A stretch of 64,000 bases of DNA, taken from assembly GCF_034137685.1 (NCBI RefSeq), contig NZ_CP139418.1:895001-959000 (forward strand). Reading direction: 5' to 3'. The notes beneath the pieces were generated by a model. The model saw nothing but the letters and a program-made list of their open reading frames with translations, ran no database searches and had not been told where the DNA came from. The stretch is from Streptococcus sp. S1. Lineage in GTDB: Bacteria > Bacillota > Bacilli > Lactobacillales > Streptococcaceae. Below, piece by piece: positions 8,326-16,452 of this stretch (its first letter is position 1; every line of letters begins with the position of its first letter). The position numbers and the translations under genes are program-made.

Positions 8326-8572
8326 AGAATATTTAAAGAATAAAATCGAAGGATTGAGACATCATTTTGTCGAATCAACCATCCACGAGCGTGCAATAGG
8401 TTTTTATGATGAAGCCCATATGACCAAAAAGATGCTCAAAATAAAAAAGAAATTGGTTTCGCTTGAGATGGAACGGTGCCAAAAGAAGATTGAGCACAAG
8501 GATGTAACCAAGACAGACCAAAAGATTGCGGAGTTAAAACAGCAATTTGAGACCTGTTGCCAAGAACGGTAA
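8318..8572 (+). CDS. Small hypothetical protein in the mnmL-mnmM operon
   Basis: I do not recognise this 84-aa, lysine- and glutamate-rich protein. It looks largely helical, with heptad-like runs in KKMLKIKKKLVSLEMERCQKKIEHKD and a C-terminal CC pair. It has no signal peptide or membrane segment. It overlaps mnmM by 8 nt and is followed 12 nt later by the antiporter gene, which argues that it is a real gene. A tRNA-binding or coiled-coil accessory role is only a guess. Confidence 0.65.
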   Translation: MDKEYLKNKIEGLRHHFVESTIHERAIGFYDEAHMTKKMLKIKKKLVSLEMERCQKKIEHKDVTKTDQKIAELKQQFETCCQER

Positions 8573-8584
8573 GGAGGGAGTGAT

Positions 8585-10639
8585 ATGGAACTACTCCTTT
8601 ATACAGTGATCTTTTCGATGATTTTGATCGTCTCAAATGCCACGAATAAACTTGTGCCGAGCCTTCCTCTGCCCTTGATTCAAATTTTACTAGGGATTGG
8701 TTGGGCCCTCTTTGTGCCAGAAGAAAATTTTCATCTGGATACCGAACTCTTTCTGGCCTTGGTCATTGGCCCTCTCTTATTTCGAGAAGCAGAAGAAGCA
8801 GATATTACTTCCGTCTTAAAGCACTGGCGGGTCATCCTCTATTTGATTTTCCCAGTGATTTTTATCTCAACCATTAGTTTGGGCTGGGCAGCTCACTCCT
8901 TGTGGCTGAGCCTTCCTTTAGCAGCCTGTATGGCAGTAGGGGCGGCCCTTGGGCCTACAGACTTAGTAGCCTTTGCTTCTCTGTCAGAGCGCTTTAGCTT
9001 TCCAAAGCGGGTTTCGAATATCTTAAAAGGCGAAGGATTACTAAATGATGCCTCAGGTCTAGTTGCCTTTCGAGTGGCCTTGGCAGCCCTTGCGACCGGA
9101 AGTTTCTCTCTTGGAGAGGCAGGGGTTTCCTTAGTAATCTCCATTATTGGAGGATTTGCGGTGGGGATCTTGACGGCCTTTGTGAACCGTTGGTTGCAAA
9201 CTTTGCTCTTGAGTGTTCGCGCCAGTGATATTGCCAGTGAATTGTTATTAGAACTGAGCCTCCCTCTGTTGACCTTCTTCCTAGCAGAAGAACTCCATGT
9301 CTCTGGTATCATTGCAGTAGTTGTGTCTGGGATCCTAAAAGCCAGTCGCTTTAAGCACATTACCCTCCTTGAAGCGCGGGTAGATACTGTGAGTCATACC
9401 ATCTGGAATACGGTCAACTTTATCTTAAATGGGTCGGTCTTTGTCATCTTAGGAATGGAATTGGAAATGATCGCCAAGCCCATCTTAAGTAGTCCCATTT
9501 ACAATAATTTTCTTTTAGTTTTTTCTGTCTTTCTGTTGACAGCCTTGCTCTTTTTGATTCGTTTTGTCATGGTTTACCTCTTTTATTGGTTCCGAACGGT
9601 TCGACTAAAAAAATCGTTGAGAAATTATCTAAAAGATGCCTTATTGCTGACCTTTTCGGGTGTGAAGGGGACGGTTTCGATTGCGACGATTCTTTTGATT
9701 CCAACCAAGATCGAAAAAGAATACCCCATCCTACTCTTTTTAGTGGCAGGAGTTACCCTTGTTAGCTTTATTGCAGGCTTAGTGGTACTTCCAAAATTAT
9801 CAGAAGACAAGGAAGAAACCAATGACTACCTGATGCAGATCGCGATTTTAAATGATGTCGTCATGGAATTAGAAGCAGACCTAAAGAATAGCAAGCACAA
9901 GGGGCCCTTGTATGCGGCGATTGATAACTACCATGGTCGCATAGAAAACTTGATTCTAGGCCAAGAAAACAGGCTCATTCAAAAGGACTGGGAACAGTTG
10001 AAGCTCCTGATTTTGAGTATTGAAAGTGACGGCTTGGAACAGGCTTATGAAGAAGGGAAGATTCGAGAGCGGGGCTACCGCGTCTACCAACGCTATCTTC
10101 GCAATATGGAGCAACGTGTCAATCGCAATCTTTCGTCTCGTCTAACCTATTACCTCTTGGTGTCTTTCCGTCTCTTGCGTTTATTAGTCCATGAGATCTT
10201 AACCTTTGGAGCTGGCTTGCGAAACTGGTGGACCCGAGAGGACAGCAAGTTAGAGACCATTGATTATGACCAGATTGCGGCCCTCTATTTGGCCAATACA
10301 GAAATCATCATTGAAAGTTTGGAAGACCTCAAGGGGATTTATCGGAGCAGTTTGATTTCTTTCCTACAAGAATCTCGTCTGAGAGAGACAGCTATTATTA
10401 CCAGTGGGGCCTTTGTGGAGCGGGTTATTAATCGCGTGAAACCAAATAATATCGATGAAATGTTGAGAGGTTATTATTTGGAGCGTAAGATTATTTTTGA
10501 ATATGAAGCGCAACACCTGATTACCGCCAAGCAAGCGCGCCGTATGCGACAAAATGTCAATGAATTAGAAAGCTATTCCCTAAGAGAAAGTGCCAATACG
10601 CTTCCATACGATTTGATCGAGTATGCACGAAATCGATAA
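8585..10639 (+). CDS. Na+/H+ antiporter, CPA1 (NhaP) family
   Basis: A 684-aa cation:proton antiporter. Residues 1-410 hold about twelve membrane helices with the CPA1 features LGPTDLVAF and GEGLLNDASGLVAFR, the latter carrying the paired acidic residue expected at the ion site. The last 270 residues are a charged, helical cytoplasmic domain (MEQRVNRNLSSRLTYYLL and onward), probably regulatory. The ATG follows AAGGAGGGAGTGAT. It likely exports Na+ (or K+) for pH and salt tolerance; which ion cannot be told from sequence. Confidence 0.85.
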   Translation: MELLLYTVIFSMILIVSNATNKLVPSLPLPLIQILLGIGWALFVPEENFHLDTELFLALVIGPLLFREAEEADITSVLKHWRVILYLIFPVIFISTISLGWAAHSLWLSLPLAACMAVGAALGPTDLVAFASLSERFSFPKRVSNILKGEGLLNDASGLVAFRVALAALATGSFSLGEAGVSLVISIIGGFAVGILTAFVNRWLQTLLLSVRASDIASELLLELSLPLLTFFLAEELHVSGIIAVVVSGILKASRFKHITLLEARVDTVSHTIWNTVNFILNGSVFVILGMELEMIAKPILSSPIYNNFLLVFSVFLLTALLFLIRFVMVYLFYWFRTVRLKKSLRNYLKDALLLTFSGVKGTVSIATILLIPTKIEKEYPILLFLVAGVTLVSFIAGLVVLPKLSEDKEETNDYLMQIAILNDVVMELEADLKNSKHKGPLYAAIDNYHGRIENLILGQENRLIQKDWEQLKLLILSIESDGLEQAYEEGKIRERGYRVYQRYLRNMEQRVNRNLSSRLTYYLLVSFRLLRLLVHEILTFGAGLRNWWTREDSKLETIDYDQIAALYLANTEIIIESLEDLKGIYRSSLISFLQESRLRETAIITSGAFVERVINRVKPNNIDEMLRGYYLERKIIFEYEAQHLITAKQARRMRQNVNELESYSLRESANTLPYDLIEYARNR

Positions 10640-10643
10640 AAGT

Positions 10644-10675
10644 AAAAGTGCTAAGATGGATATCTTAACACTTTT
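10644..10675. terminator. Left terminator hairpin flanking repeat copy A
   Basis: AAAAGTGCTAAGAT pairs with ATCTTAACACTTTT, with T-rich sequence after it. It starts 4 bp past the antiporter stop codon. A near-copy lies on the other side of the repeat at 10930-10960. Confidence 0.75.
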
Positions 10676-10929
10676 CAGATTGAGGACAAAGTTATCTTAA
10701 AAACTTTCCTTAAGTGAGTACGGACATCAGCGAACTTCTACGAAGTTCCATGACTAATTATTGAGCCTAAGGTCTCAATAATTCCGAGCGCCTGAAACTA
10801 TTAAGTTTCAGGTACTTTTCTCACGGCGGAAAGTTTCAGTAGATGATTGAATAATTCTAACGAATAAATTTTTTTATTTTTATAGAATTTATTAGATTTG
10901 TAAAGAAGAACTGTTAGTCTATACTCTCG
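10676..10929 (+). repeat. Convergent-gene repeat element, copy A
   Basis: No gene is seen here. The core 10701-10836 (136 bp) is closed by AAACTTTCC..GTGAG (10701-10718) and CTCAC..GGAAAGTTT (10820-10836). It holds three hairpins: GAACTTC/GAAGTTC (10732-10748), AATTATTGAG/CTCAATAATT (10756-10783) and CCTGAAAC/GTTTCAGG (10791-10812). About 24 bp precede the core and a 93-bp AT-rich tail follows. Related copies are at 22983, 39530 (inverted) and 46620. Confidence 0.88.
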
Positions 10930-10960
10930 AAGTGCTAAGATTCTCATCTTAGCACTTTTT
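10930..10960. terminator. Right terminator hairpin flanking repeat copy A
   Basis: AAGTGCTAAGAT pairs with ATCTTAGCACTT and is followed by T on the plus strand; the A tract on its left is lost. It repeats the hairpin at 10644-10675 almost exactly. As oriented it would stop plus-strand transcripts that have already passed through the repeat. Confidence 0.7.
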
Positions 10961-10978
10961 GCTTTATTCACTTTCTTT

Positions 10979-11770
10979 TCAGTGTGCGATTTCTGGTTTG
11001 ACAAAGAGTCGCTCGTCACCAAGATCAATAAGGGATACTGGTGCTTCATAAAATTGGCTAAGGACATGGGGAGTTAGGATGTTTTCCTTTGGTCCTTGCT
11101 CGACCACTTGGCCATGTTTGAGTAAGAGGACATGGGTCATGTCTGTTGTAATTTCCTCGGCATGGTGGGTGACGTAAATCATGGTAGGCGCGTGATCCAG
11201 TTGTTTGATATGATGGATCTGACGGAGGAGTTTTTCTCTGGCAAAGAGATCCAATCCACTAGAAGCTTCGTCAAAAATGATCAGATCTGGCTGGTCCATG
11301 AGGCTTCGTGCAATGAGAACGGTCTGCTTTTCTCCCTGGGAGAGCTCTCGGTATTTGCGGCCGATCAAAGAGCTAGCCCCAATTGAAGTCAGCATATCCC
11401 GTGCCCAATTTAGTTCTTCCTCTCCGTATGCAGCATATAAAATACTACTCTTGTAGTGACCGGTTAGGACAATTTGTTCTGCAAAAAGATGCTCTGGCAG
11501 TCTTTCTGAAATAAAAGAGCTTACGATTCCAATACGCTTCCGCAACTCAGGAATTCCTCCTTCTCCAAAGCGAGTTCCAAGGACCGTTACCTGGCCAGAA
11601 CTAGCCCAGTATTCAGACATGAGCAGTTTGAGGAGGGTCGATTTTCCTGCTCCATTTAAGCCTAAAATCGCCCAACATTCATTTTCTTTTACTTGCCAGT
11701 TAATCTCTTTTAAAAGGGCTTTTCCATTGCGGATCAAATTGACGTCTTGTAGTTCAATCAAATTATTCAT
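10979..11770 (-). CDS. ABC transporter ATP-binding protein (YlmA-like)
   Basis: A 263-aa single nucleotide-binding domain. Walker A is GLNGAGKST near 38, the signature is LSQGEKQ near 143 (Q in place of the usual second G), Walker B is LIIFDEASSGLDL near 164, and the switch histidine lies in VTHH near 202. There is no permease gene beside it, so the partner and substrate are unknown. The family also includes stand-alone ATPases of unclear function. Confidence 0.85.
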   Translation of the reverse strand: MNNLIELQDVNLIRNGKALLKEINWQVKENECWAILGLNGAGKSTLLKLLMSEYWASSGQVTVLGTRFGEGGIPELRKRIGIVSSFISERLPEHLFAEQIVLTGHYKSSILYAAYGEEELNWARDMLTSIGASSLIGRKYRELSQGEKQTVLIARSLMDQPDLIIFDEASSGLDLFAREKLLRQIHHIKQLDHAPTMIYVTHHAEEITTDMTHVLLLKHGQVVEQGPKENILTPHVLSQFYEAPVSLIDLGDERLFVKPEIAH

Positions 11771-11844
11771 ATCTTCATCCTTTTGATTAAAATCCCTTTT
11801 ATTCTATCATAAAATATGGTAGAATAGAAAACAGGAGGTAAGGA

Positions 11845-12972
11845 ATGTTTCGAAATAGTAAATTGTTATTCTGGACATGTGAGATCTTATTATTGACGGT
11901 GATTTTCTATGTTTGGAAATCAATGGGGACTTTGATTTCTCCATTTGTATCTGTTCTGAATACCATCCTCTTACCATTTTTAATTGCAGGTTTTTTATAT
12001 TACATTACCAATCCGATTGTTGAATTGTTGGAAAAACACTTAAAAATCAAGCGTGTGTTTGGGATTTTGATCACCTTAGTACTGTTATTTGGGCTCATTG
12101 GCTTAGGGATCTTTTATCTGCTTCCTATCTTAATCAATCAGTTAACCAGCTTGATCAATTCGACTCAAGGACTTTACTGGGAAGTTGAGAGTTTGGTTCG
12201 AAAACTCTCAACCAATCCTTTGTTCCAGAATGTGAATATCCAATCGACGATTCAGCAGTTGAATCTTTCTTATATGGATATCCTTCAAAATCTCTTGAAT
12301 AGTGTGACTAACAGTTTAGGCAGTGTGGTTAACACCATTGTCAATACGGTCTTTATCTTGATCATGACACCGATCTTCTTGGTTTATTTCTTGATTGATG
12401 GGAAGAAGTTATTGCCGATGTTGGAGCGGACCATTTTACGCAATGACAAACTCCACATCTCAAGCCTCTTGGTTAGTTTGAATGAAACCGTCTCGCGCTA
12501 TATTAGTGGGATTTCGATCGATGCCTTGATCATTGGGACCCTAGCCTACATTGGCTATAGTTTTATTGGATTGAAGTACGCTTTGGTCTTTGCCATTTTT
12601 TCTGGATTGACCAATCTCATTCCATATGTAGGACCAACCATTGGTTTGATTCCGATGATCATCACCTATGCCTTCACAGATGTGGTTATGATGATCAAAG
12701 CAGTCATTTACATGTTGATTATCCAGCAGATCGATGGGAATATTCTTTATCCGCGTATCGTTGGAGGCGTGATGAAGGTTCACCCGATTACCATTATGGT
12801 TCTCTTATTGCTCTCAAGTAATATCTATGGAATTATCGGGATGGTTGTCGCGATTCCAGTCTATTCGATTGGAAAAGAAATTGTAAAATTCTTGGTGAAT
12901 CTTTATGATAACCACCGTGTTGCTAAGGAACAGAAGAAAAAAGAAGAATTTGGAATCATTAATAAATCCTAG
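11845..12972 (+). CDS. AI-2E family transporter
   Basis: A 375-aa polytopic membrane protein of the PerM/AI-2 exporter-like family, with about eight membrane helices. Family motifs include GFLYYITNPIVELLE near 52 and the late FSGLTNLIPYVGPTIGLIP near 252. A strong RBS, AGGAGGTAAGGA, precedes the ATG. Export of AI-2 is documented for one E. coli member only. Other members are Na+/H+ exchangers or unknown, so substrate is open. Confidence 0.85.
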   Translation: MFRNSKLLFWTCEILLLTVIFYVWKSMGTLISPFVSVLNTILLPFLIAGFLYYITNPIVELLEKHLKIKRVFGILITLVLLFGLIGLGIFYLLPILINQLTSLINSTQGLYWEVESLVRKLSTNPLFQNVNIQSTIQQLNLSYMDILQNLLNSVTNSLGSVVNTIVNTVFILIMTPIFLVYFLIDGKKLLPMLERTILRNDKLHISSLLVSLNETVSRYISGISIDALIIGTLAYIGYSFIGLKYALVFAIFSGLTNLIPYVGPTIGLIPMIITYAFTDVVMMIKAVIYMLIIQQIDGNILYPRIVGGVMKVHPITIMVLLLLSSNIYGIIGMVVAIPVYSIGKEIVKFLVNLYDNHRVAKEQKKKEEFGIINKS

Positions 12973-13008
12973 ACTCTAGTGCCTATAAGGGCCTTGGAGT
13001 CTTTTTTG
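12971..13008 (+). terminator. Terminator after the AI-2E family gene
   Basis: GACTC..GGCC..GAGTC-type stem (GACTCTAGTGCCTATAAGGG / CCTTGGAGTC with an internal loop) followed by TTTTTTG, directly after the stop codon. Confidence 0.7.
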
Positions 13009-13098
13009 TATATTTTTTGAAAAATAGTCAACAAGCTCAATAAAATATGTTAAAATATAAGAGATTTTGAATTAAAATATGAAATTAGGTAGGAAAAG

Positions 13099-14580
13099 AT
13101 GAGACTGCTCTTATCCAAAAAACAGAGACGCCAATTGCAATTATTAGAAATCTTGATTAAGGAAAAAAGATGGTTCCACTTGAAAGAGTTGGCCAAGCGT
13201 TTGGATTGTACAGAACGTTCGTTAAAAGAAGATTTGTCTAATCTTCGTAGCACTTTTGATGACTTTATAATTGAATCATCTACCAATGGAATCAAACTTA
13301 GTTATGAGGATTCGGTTGGGCTTGAGGTAATTTACCATCACTTTTTTAAAGAATCACAAGCATTCGCATTGATTGAATATCTCTTTTTCCACAAGGATGT
13401 TTCCAATGAATATATTTGCAGGAAGTTTGATCTGAGTCACCAATCTTTCTACCGCTTGATTCGGACGATTAATCAGAAGCTTCAAACCAAATACAATATA
13501 AAGATTGATTTGAAACCCTTGAACCTTGTCGGAGATGAGATTGACGTTCGTTTCTTTTATGCCCAATATTTTGCAGAGCGTTATTACTATATGGAATGGC
13601 CTTTCCCAGAATTTAAGGAAGAGGCTGTGACCGACTTGATCACCTTCTTCTTCAAACTCTATGGCTATCCATTGACTTTCTCTGTCCTCAGGTCTTATAA
13701 AGTTCTTTTGACAGTCTACTTATCACGTATTAAGCAGGGCTATTTTATTGACATGCCAACGAACTATGATGTGTATAAGGACCAGTATCAAGGGGTGACC
13801 AATGTCGAGGAGATGTTGCGCTACTTTAGCTTGCAGCTGGGTGTCGAGTTGAATGGAAAAGTGCTGGAGCAGTTCTTCATTATCTTTATTCAAGAGAATT
13901 TCTATTTCAGCCCTGAAAGCCTGATTGAAGCTGCAGCAACAGACTCTTATGCAAAAAAATCGACAACTCTCATTAAAGACATGTTCAGGGAGCTATGTTA
14001 TACCTATGATTTAGATATTGAAAATCTAGATGAGATGTTGATGCATGTCCATAATACGTCACATCTCGGTCGGAAAGAATTATTCTCCGAGTTCCTCTTA
14101 TTTGATATCAAGACCAATACCAACGAAGATTTCAAGAGCATCTTCCCAGCCTTTTATGATGATTTGAGAAACTATTTAATCATCTATATGAAGACCATGA
14201 AGCATGATCTAAATGAAGAGATTCTCAAGCACATGATATATACGGTTTACACTCACTGGGAGCGTCTCTTACCGCAGTTATTGCGCCGTCGGAAATCCAT
14301 TAAGGTCTTAATTATTAGTCGTTTTGATGATCACCATGCCAAATCCATGATCGATTTTCTTAATTTTTACTGTACGGATAACTTTGAATTTACGCAGATG
14401 ATCAAGTATAATCTAACAGTGGATGATATCGAGAATTCGGACGCAGATGTTGTGGTAGCTAACTTTATGATACCGAAATTAAAGAGAAAAACCTTTATCT
14501 GTACAAGTAGTCTCTCATTACTTGGGCTAGTCGAAAAACTCAACGCATTCTTTTATGATTTTACCAGTGCAGAACACTAA
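13099..14580 (+). CDS. Mga-family transcriptional regulator
   Basis: A 493-aa regulator with the layout of Mga/AtxA proteins: two N-terminal helix-turn-helix regions (FHLKELAKRLDCTERSLKEDL near 30-50 and KFDLSHQSFYRLIRTINQKL near 110), a PRD-like middle, and a C-terminal EIIB-like domain (SIKVLIISRFDDHHAKSMID near 406). Such proteins activate virulence or carbohydrate genes under control of the phosphotransferase system. Its targets are unknown. It stands alone between two terminators. Confidence 0.8.
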   Translation: MRLLLSKKQRRQLQLLEILIKEKRWFHLKELAKRLDCTERSLKEDLSNLRSTFDDFIIESSTNGIKLSYEDSVGLEVIYHHFFKESQAFALIEYLFFHKDVSNEYICRKFDLSHQSFYRLIRTINQKLQTKYNIKIDLKPLNLVGDEIDVRFFYAQYFAERYYYMEWPFPEFKEEAVTDLITFFFKLYGYPLTFSVLRSYKVLLTVYLSRIKQGYFIDMPTNYDVYKDQYQGVTNVEEMLRYFSLQLGVELNGKVLEQFFIIFIQENFYFSPESLIEAAATDSYAKKSTTLIKDMFRELCYTYDLDIENLDEMLMHVHNTSHLGRKELFSEFLLFDIKTNTNEDFKSIFPAFYDDLRNYLIIYMKTMKHDLNEEILKHMIYTVYTHWERLLPQLLRRRKSIKVLIISRFDDHHAKSMIDFLNFYCTDNFEFTQMIKYNLTVDDIENSDADVVVANFMIPKLKRKTFICTSSLSLLGLVEKLNAFFYDFTSAEH

Positions 14581-14606
14581 AATCAGGACCTGTTCCTGAT
14601 TTTTTG
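14581..14606 (+). terminator. Terminator of the Mga-like gene
   Basis: AATCAGGA / TCCTGATT stem followed by TTTTT, one base after the stop codon. Confidence 0.8.
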
Positions 14607-14655
14607 ATGGGAAAAAAAGAAATTGATATATAAGAATGCAGGCTCTCATATTTTG

Positions 14656-14664
14656 TGGTATAAT
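14656..14664 (+). promoter_or_regulatory. Extended -10 promoter of the CorC/HlyC-family gene
   Basis: TGGTATAAT (TG at 14656, TATAAT 14659-14664) lies 32 nt before the ATG at 14696. The longer in-frame start at 14636 lies upstream of this promoter and was therefore rejected. Confidence 0.6.
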
Positions 14665-14695
14665 ATACAATATTATATACTGGAGGAAATTATCC

Positions 14696-16045
14696 ATGGA
14701 AGACCCTGGCAGTCAGGAAATTTTACTGGAATTTATTTTATTGATTGTTTTGACATTGTTGAATGCCTTTTTCTCGGCAACTGAAATGTCAATGGTATCG
14801 TTGAATCGCTCTCGTGTTGAGCAAAAAGCTGAAGAAGGAGATAAAAAATACATTCGTCTTCTTAGCGTATTGGAGCAACCTAACCATTTCTTATCCACTA
14901 TTCAGGTGGGGATCACCTTGATTACCATCTTATCTGGGGCGAGTCTTGCGGATAGCCTTGGACATGTCATTGCTGGATGGATGGGCAATACCAAAACGGC
15001 TCTTGCAACTGGAAGCTTTTTATCTCTAGCATTTTTGACTTATATTTCGATCGTATTTGGTGAACTCTATCCGAAACGAATCGCTATGAACTTGAAAGAT
15101 GAGTTGGCTGTTCGAACAGCTCCGATTGTGATTCTATTAGGAAAAATTGTCAGCCCCTTTGTTTGGTTGCTTTCAGCATCGACCAACCTTTTGAGCCGTA
15201 TCACGCCAATGGAATTCGATGATCCGGATGAAAAGATGACGCGGGATGAAATCGAGTATATGCTGACCAATAGTGAAGCAACACTAGATGCGGACGAGAT
15301 TGAGATGCTCCAAGGGATCTTTTCATTAGATGAAATGGTAGCGCGTGAAGTCATGGTGCCTCGGACAGATGCCTTCATGGTTGATATCAATGATGATACC
15401 AAAGAAATTATTGAAAGTATCCTCAAGCAAAACTTTTCACGGATTCCTGTCTATGATGATGACAAGGACAATGTCATCGGGCTCATCCATACCAAACGTC
15501 TCTTGAACGAAGGATTTATCAATGGCTTTGATAATATTGTCTTAAGAAAGATTTTACAAGAACCTTTGTTTGTTCCAGAGACCATTTTTGTGGATGATCT
15601 TTTGAAGGAATTGCGCAATACCCAAAATCAAATGGCCATTCTGCTTGATGAATATGGTGGGATGTCTGGTTTGGTTACTCTTGAAGACCTCTTGGAAGAA
15701 ATCGTCGGTGAAATTGACGATGAGACTGACAAAGCAGAAATTGATGTCTTTGAAATTGCGGACAATACCTATGTCGTACAAGGAGCCATGTCACTAAATG
15801 ACTTTAACGAATATTTTGATGTTGAGTTGCAAAGTGATGATGTGGATACCATTGCAGGGTATTATCTGACAGAGGTTGGGCGAATTCCAACCTTGAAAGA
15901 GCGACTCAGCTGTGAAGTCGATAGTCAAAAGAAACACCTCATTTTGACAAATGACAAAGTAAAAAATGGTCGTGTGACCAAGGTGAAAGTTGAAATTTCT
16001 GAAATCGTCGAGGAAGATGAAGAAACAAAATCAAAAGAAGATTAG
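14696..16045 (+). CDS. Hemolysin/CorC (HlyC-TlyC) family membrane protein
   Basis: A 449-aa protein with, in order, a CNNM/DUF21 membrane domain (residues 1-190, NAFFSATEMSMVSLNRSRVEQ), a pair of CBS domains (about 200-335, EVMVPRTDAFMVD and LLDEYGGMSGLVTLEDLLEEIVGEI) and a C-terminal CorC/HlyC domain (about 350-435). Relatives export Mg2+ or Co2+ or affect Na+ balance; haemolysis itself is doubtful. The start is set by CTGGAGGAAATTATCC before the ATG. Confidence 0.87.
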   Translation: MEDPGSQEILLEFILLIVLTLLNAFFSATEMSMVSLNRSRVEQKAEEGDKKYIRLLSVLEQPNHFLSTIQVGITLITILSGASLADSLGHVIAGWMGNTKTALATGSFLSLAFLTYISIVFGELYPKRIAMNLKDELAVRTAPIVILLGKIVSPFVWLLSASTNLLSRITPMEFDDPDEKMTRDEIEYMLTNSEATLDADEIEMLQGIFSLDEMVAREVMVPRTDAFMVDINDDTKEIIESILKQNFSRIPVYDDDKDNVIGLIHTKRLLNEGFINGFDNIVLRKILQEPLFVPETIFVDDLLKELRNTQNQMAILLDEYGGMSGLVTLEDLLEEIVGEIDDETDKAEIDVFEIADNTYVVQGAMSLNDFNEYFDVELQSDDVDTIAGYYLTEVGRIPTLKERLSCEVDSQKKHLILTNDKVKNGRVTKVKVEISEIVEEDEETKSKED

Positions 16046-16050
16046 AATAT

Positions 16051-16083
16051 AGAGGCCTGGACGTGTTCCAGCCTCTGTTTTTT
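16051..16083 (+). terminator. Terminator of the CorC/HlyC-family gene
   Basis: AGAGGCCTGGA / TCCAGCCTCT hairpin followed by a T-rich run, 6 bp after the stop. Confidence 0.8.
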
Positions 16084-16100
16084 CTTGTCAGGACCAGTTG

Positions 16101-16115
16101 AATTTTCAAAAAATT
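16101..16115. promoter_or_regulatory. CodY-box-like operator upstream of trpXYZ
   Basis: AATTTTCAAAAAATT matches the CodY consensus AATTTTCWGAAAATT at 14 of 15 positions. A weaker 11/15 match, AAATTTCTGAAATAG, follows at 16120-16134. Both lie directly upstream of the -35 box at 16137. CodY is the GTP and branched-chain-amino-acid-responsive repressor of Firmicutes. The region is AT-rich, so a chance match is possible. Confidence 0.55.
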
Positions 16116-16136
16116 TCAAAAATTTCTGAAATAGTC

Positions 16137-16165
16137 TTGACATCAAAAAAAAATTACGGTAAGAT
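16137..16165 (+). promoter_or_regulatory. Promoter of the trpXYZ leader
   Basis: TTGACA (16137-16142), a 17-nt spacer and TAAGAT (16160-16165). Transcription would start near 16172, leaving a leader of about 280 nt before trpX. Confidence 0.75.
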
Positions 16166-16198
16166 AATACCCATAAATAAAGAAAGCAGAAAATAAAC

Positions 16199-16252
16199 AT
16201 GAAGCAACAAGCCATTTCCATTCAAAAATTTTACTTTAGCTACTTTAGATAG
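16199..16252 (+). CDS. Candidate leader peptide of trpXYZ (17 aa)
   Basis: A 17-codon ORF, MKQQAISIQKFYFSYFR, begins about 27 nt into the transcript; six of its last eight residues before the final Arg region are Phe, Tyr or Ser (F-Y-F-S-Y-F). It contains no Trp. Its stop-codon region TTTAGATAG (16244-16252) is part of a predicted stem, TTAGC..TAGATA with TATCTA..GCTAA further down. The RBS is weak. It is proposed as an attenuation sensor of aromatic amino-acyl-tRNA. Confidence 0.45.
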   Translation: MKQQAISIQKFYFSYFR

Positions 16253-16440
16253 TGTTTGTAGACATGATCTCATGGATGCAAACAACCCAAGCAATTTGTT
16301 TGTATCTATGTGGCTAAGATTTTTGATGATGGTCCATAGAGCTAGTATCTAAATGGACCGAGGTTTTGTAACTTGTTGGAGAATTTCAAGCATCCGTTTA
16401 GAGTATCATCTAAGCGGATTTTTTGTTTATTTTGCAGAAA
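16253..16440 (+). promoter_or_regulatory. Attenuator region and terminator before trpX
   Basis: Hairpins are GTTTG..CATG/CATG..CAAAC just after the leader ORF, and GGTCCAT/ATGGACC near 16331-16360. An intrinsic terminator follows, ATCCGTTTAGA (16392-16402) with TCTAAGCGGAT (16409-16419) and a T run. TATCTAAA within the second hairpin can pair either with TTTAGATA of the leader ORF or with TTTAGA of the terminator 5' arm, so an antiterminator is possible. The canonical T-box sequence is absent. Confidence 0.65.
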
Positions 16441-16452
16441 AGGAGTCAATAA

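Noticed and set aside
10676..10929. tRNA-like genes, suggested by the cloverleaf shape of the repeat
   Set aside because: No T-loop TTCRANY, no acceptor or anticodon geometry; arms are too long and the closing stem is interrupted.
16331..16372. Possible T-box antiterminator (ATGGACCGAGG) before trpX
   Set aside because: It lacks the invariant T-box core (TGGNACCGCG) and no specifier loop is convincing; the segment is better explained as half of the GGTCCAT/ATGGACC hairpin.
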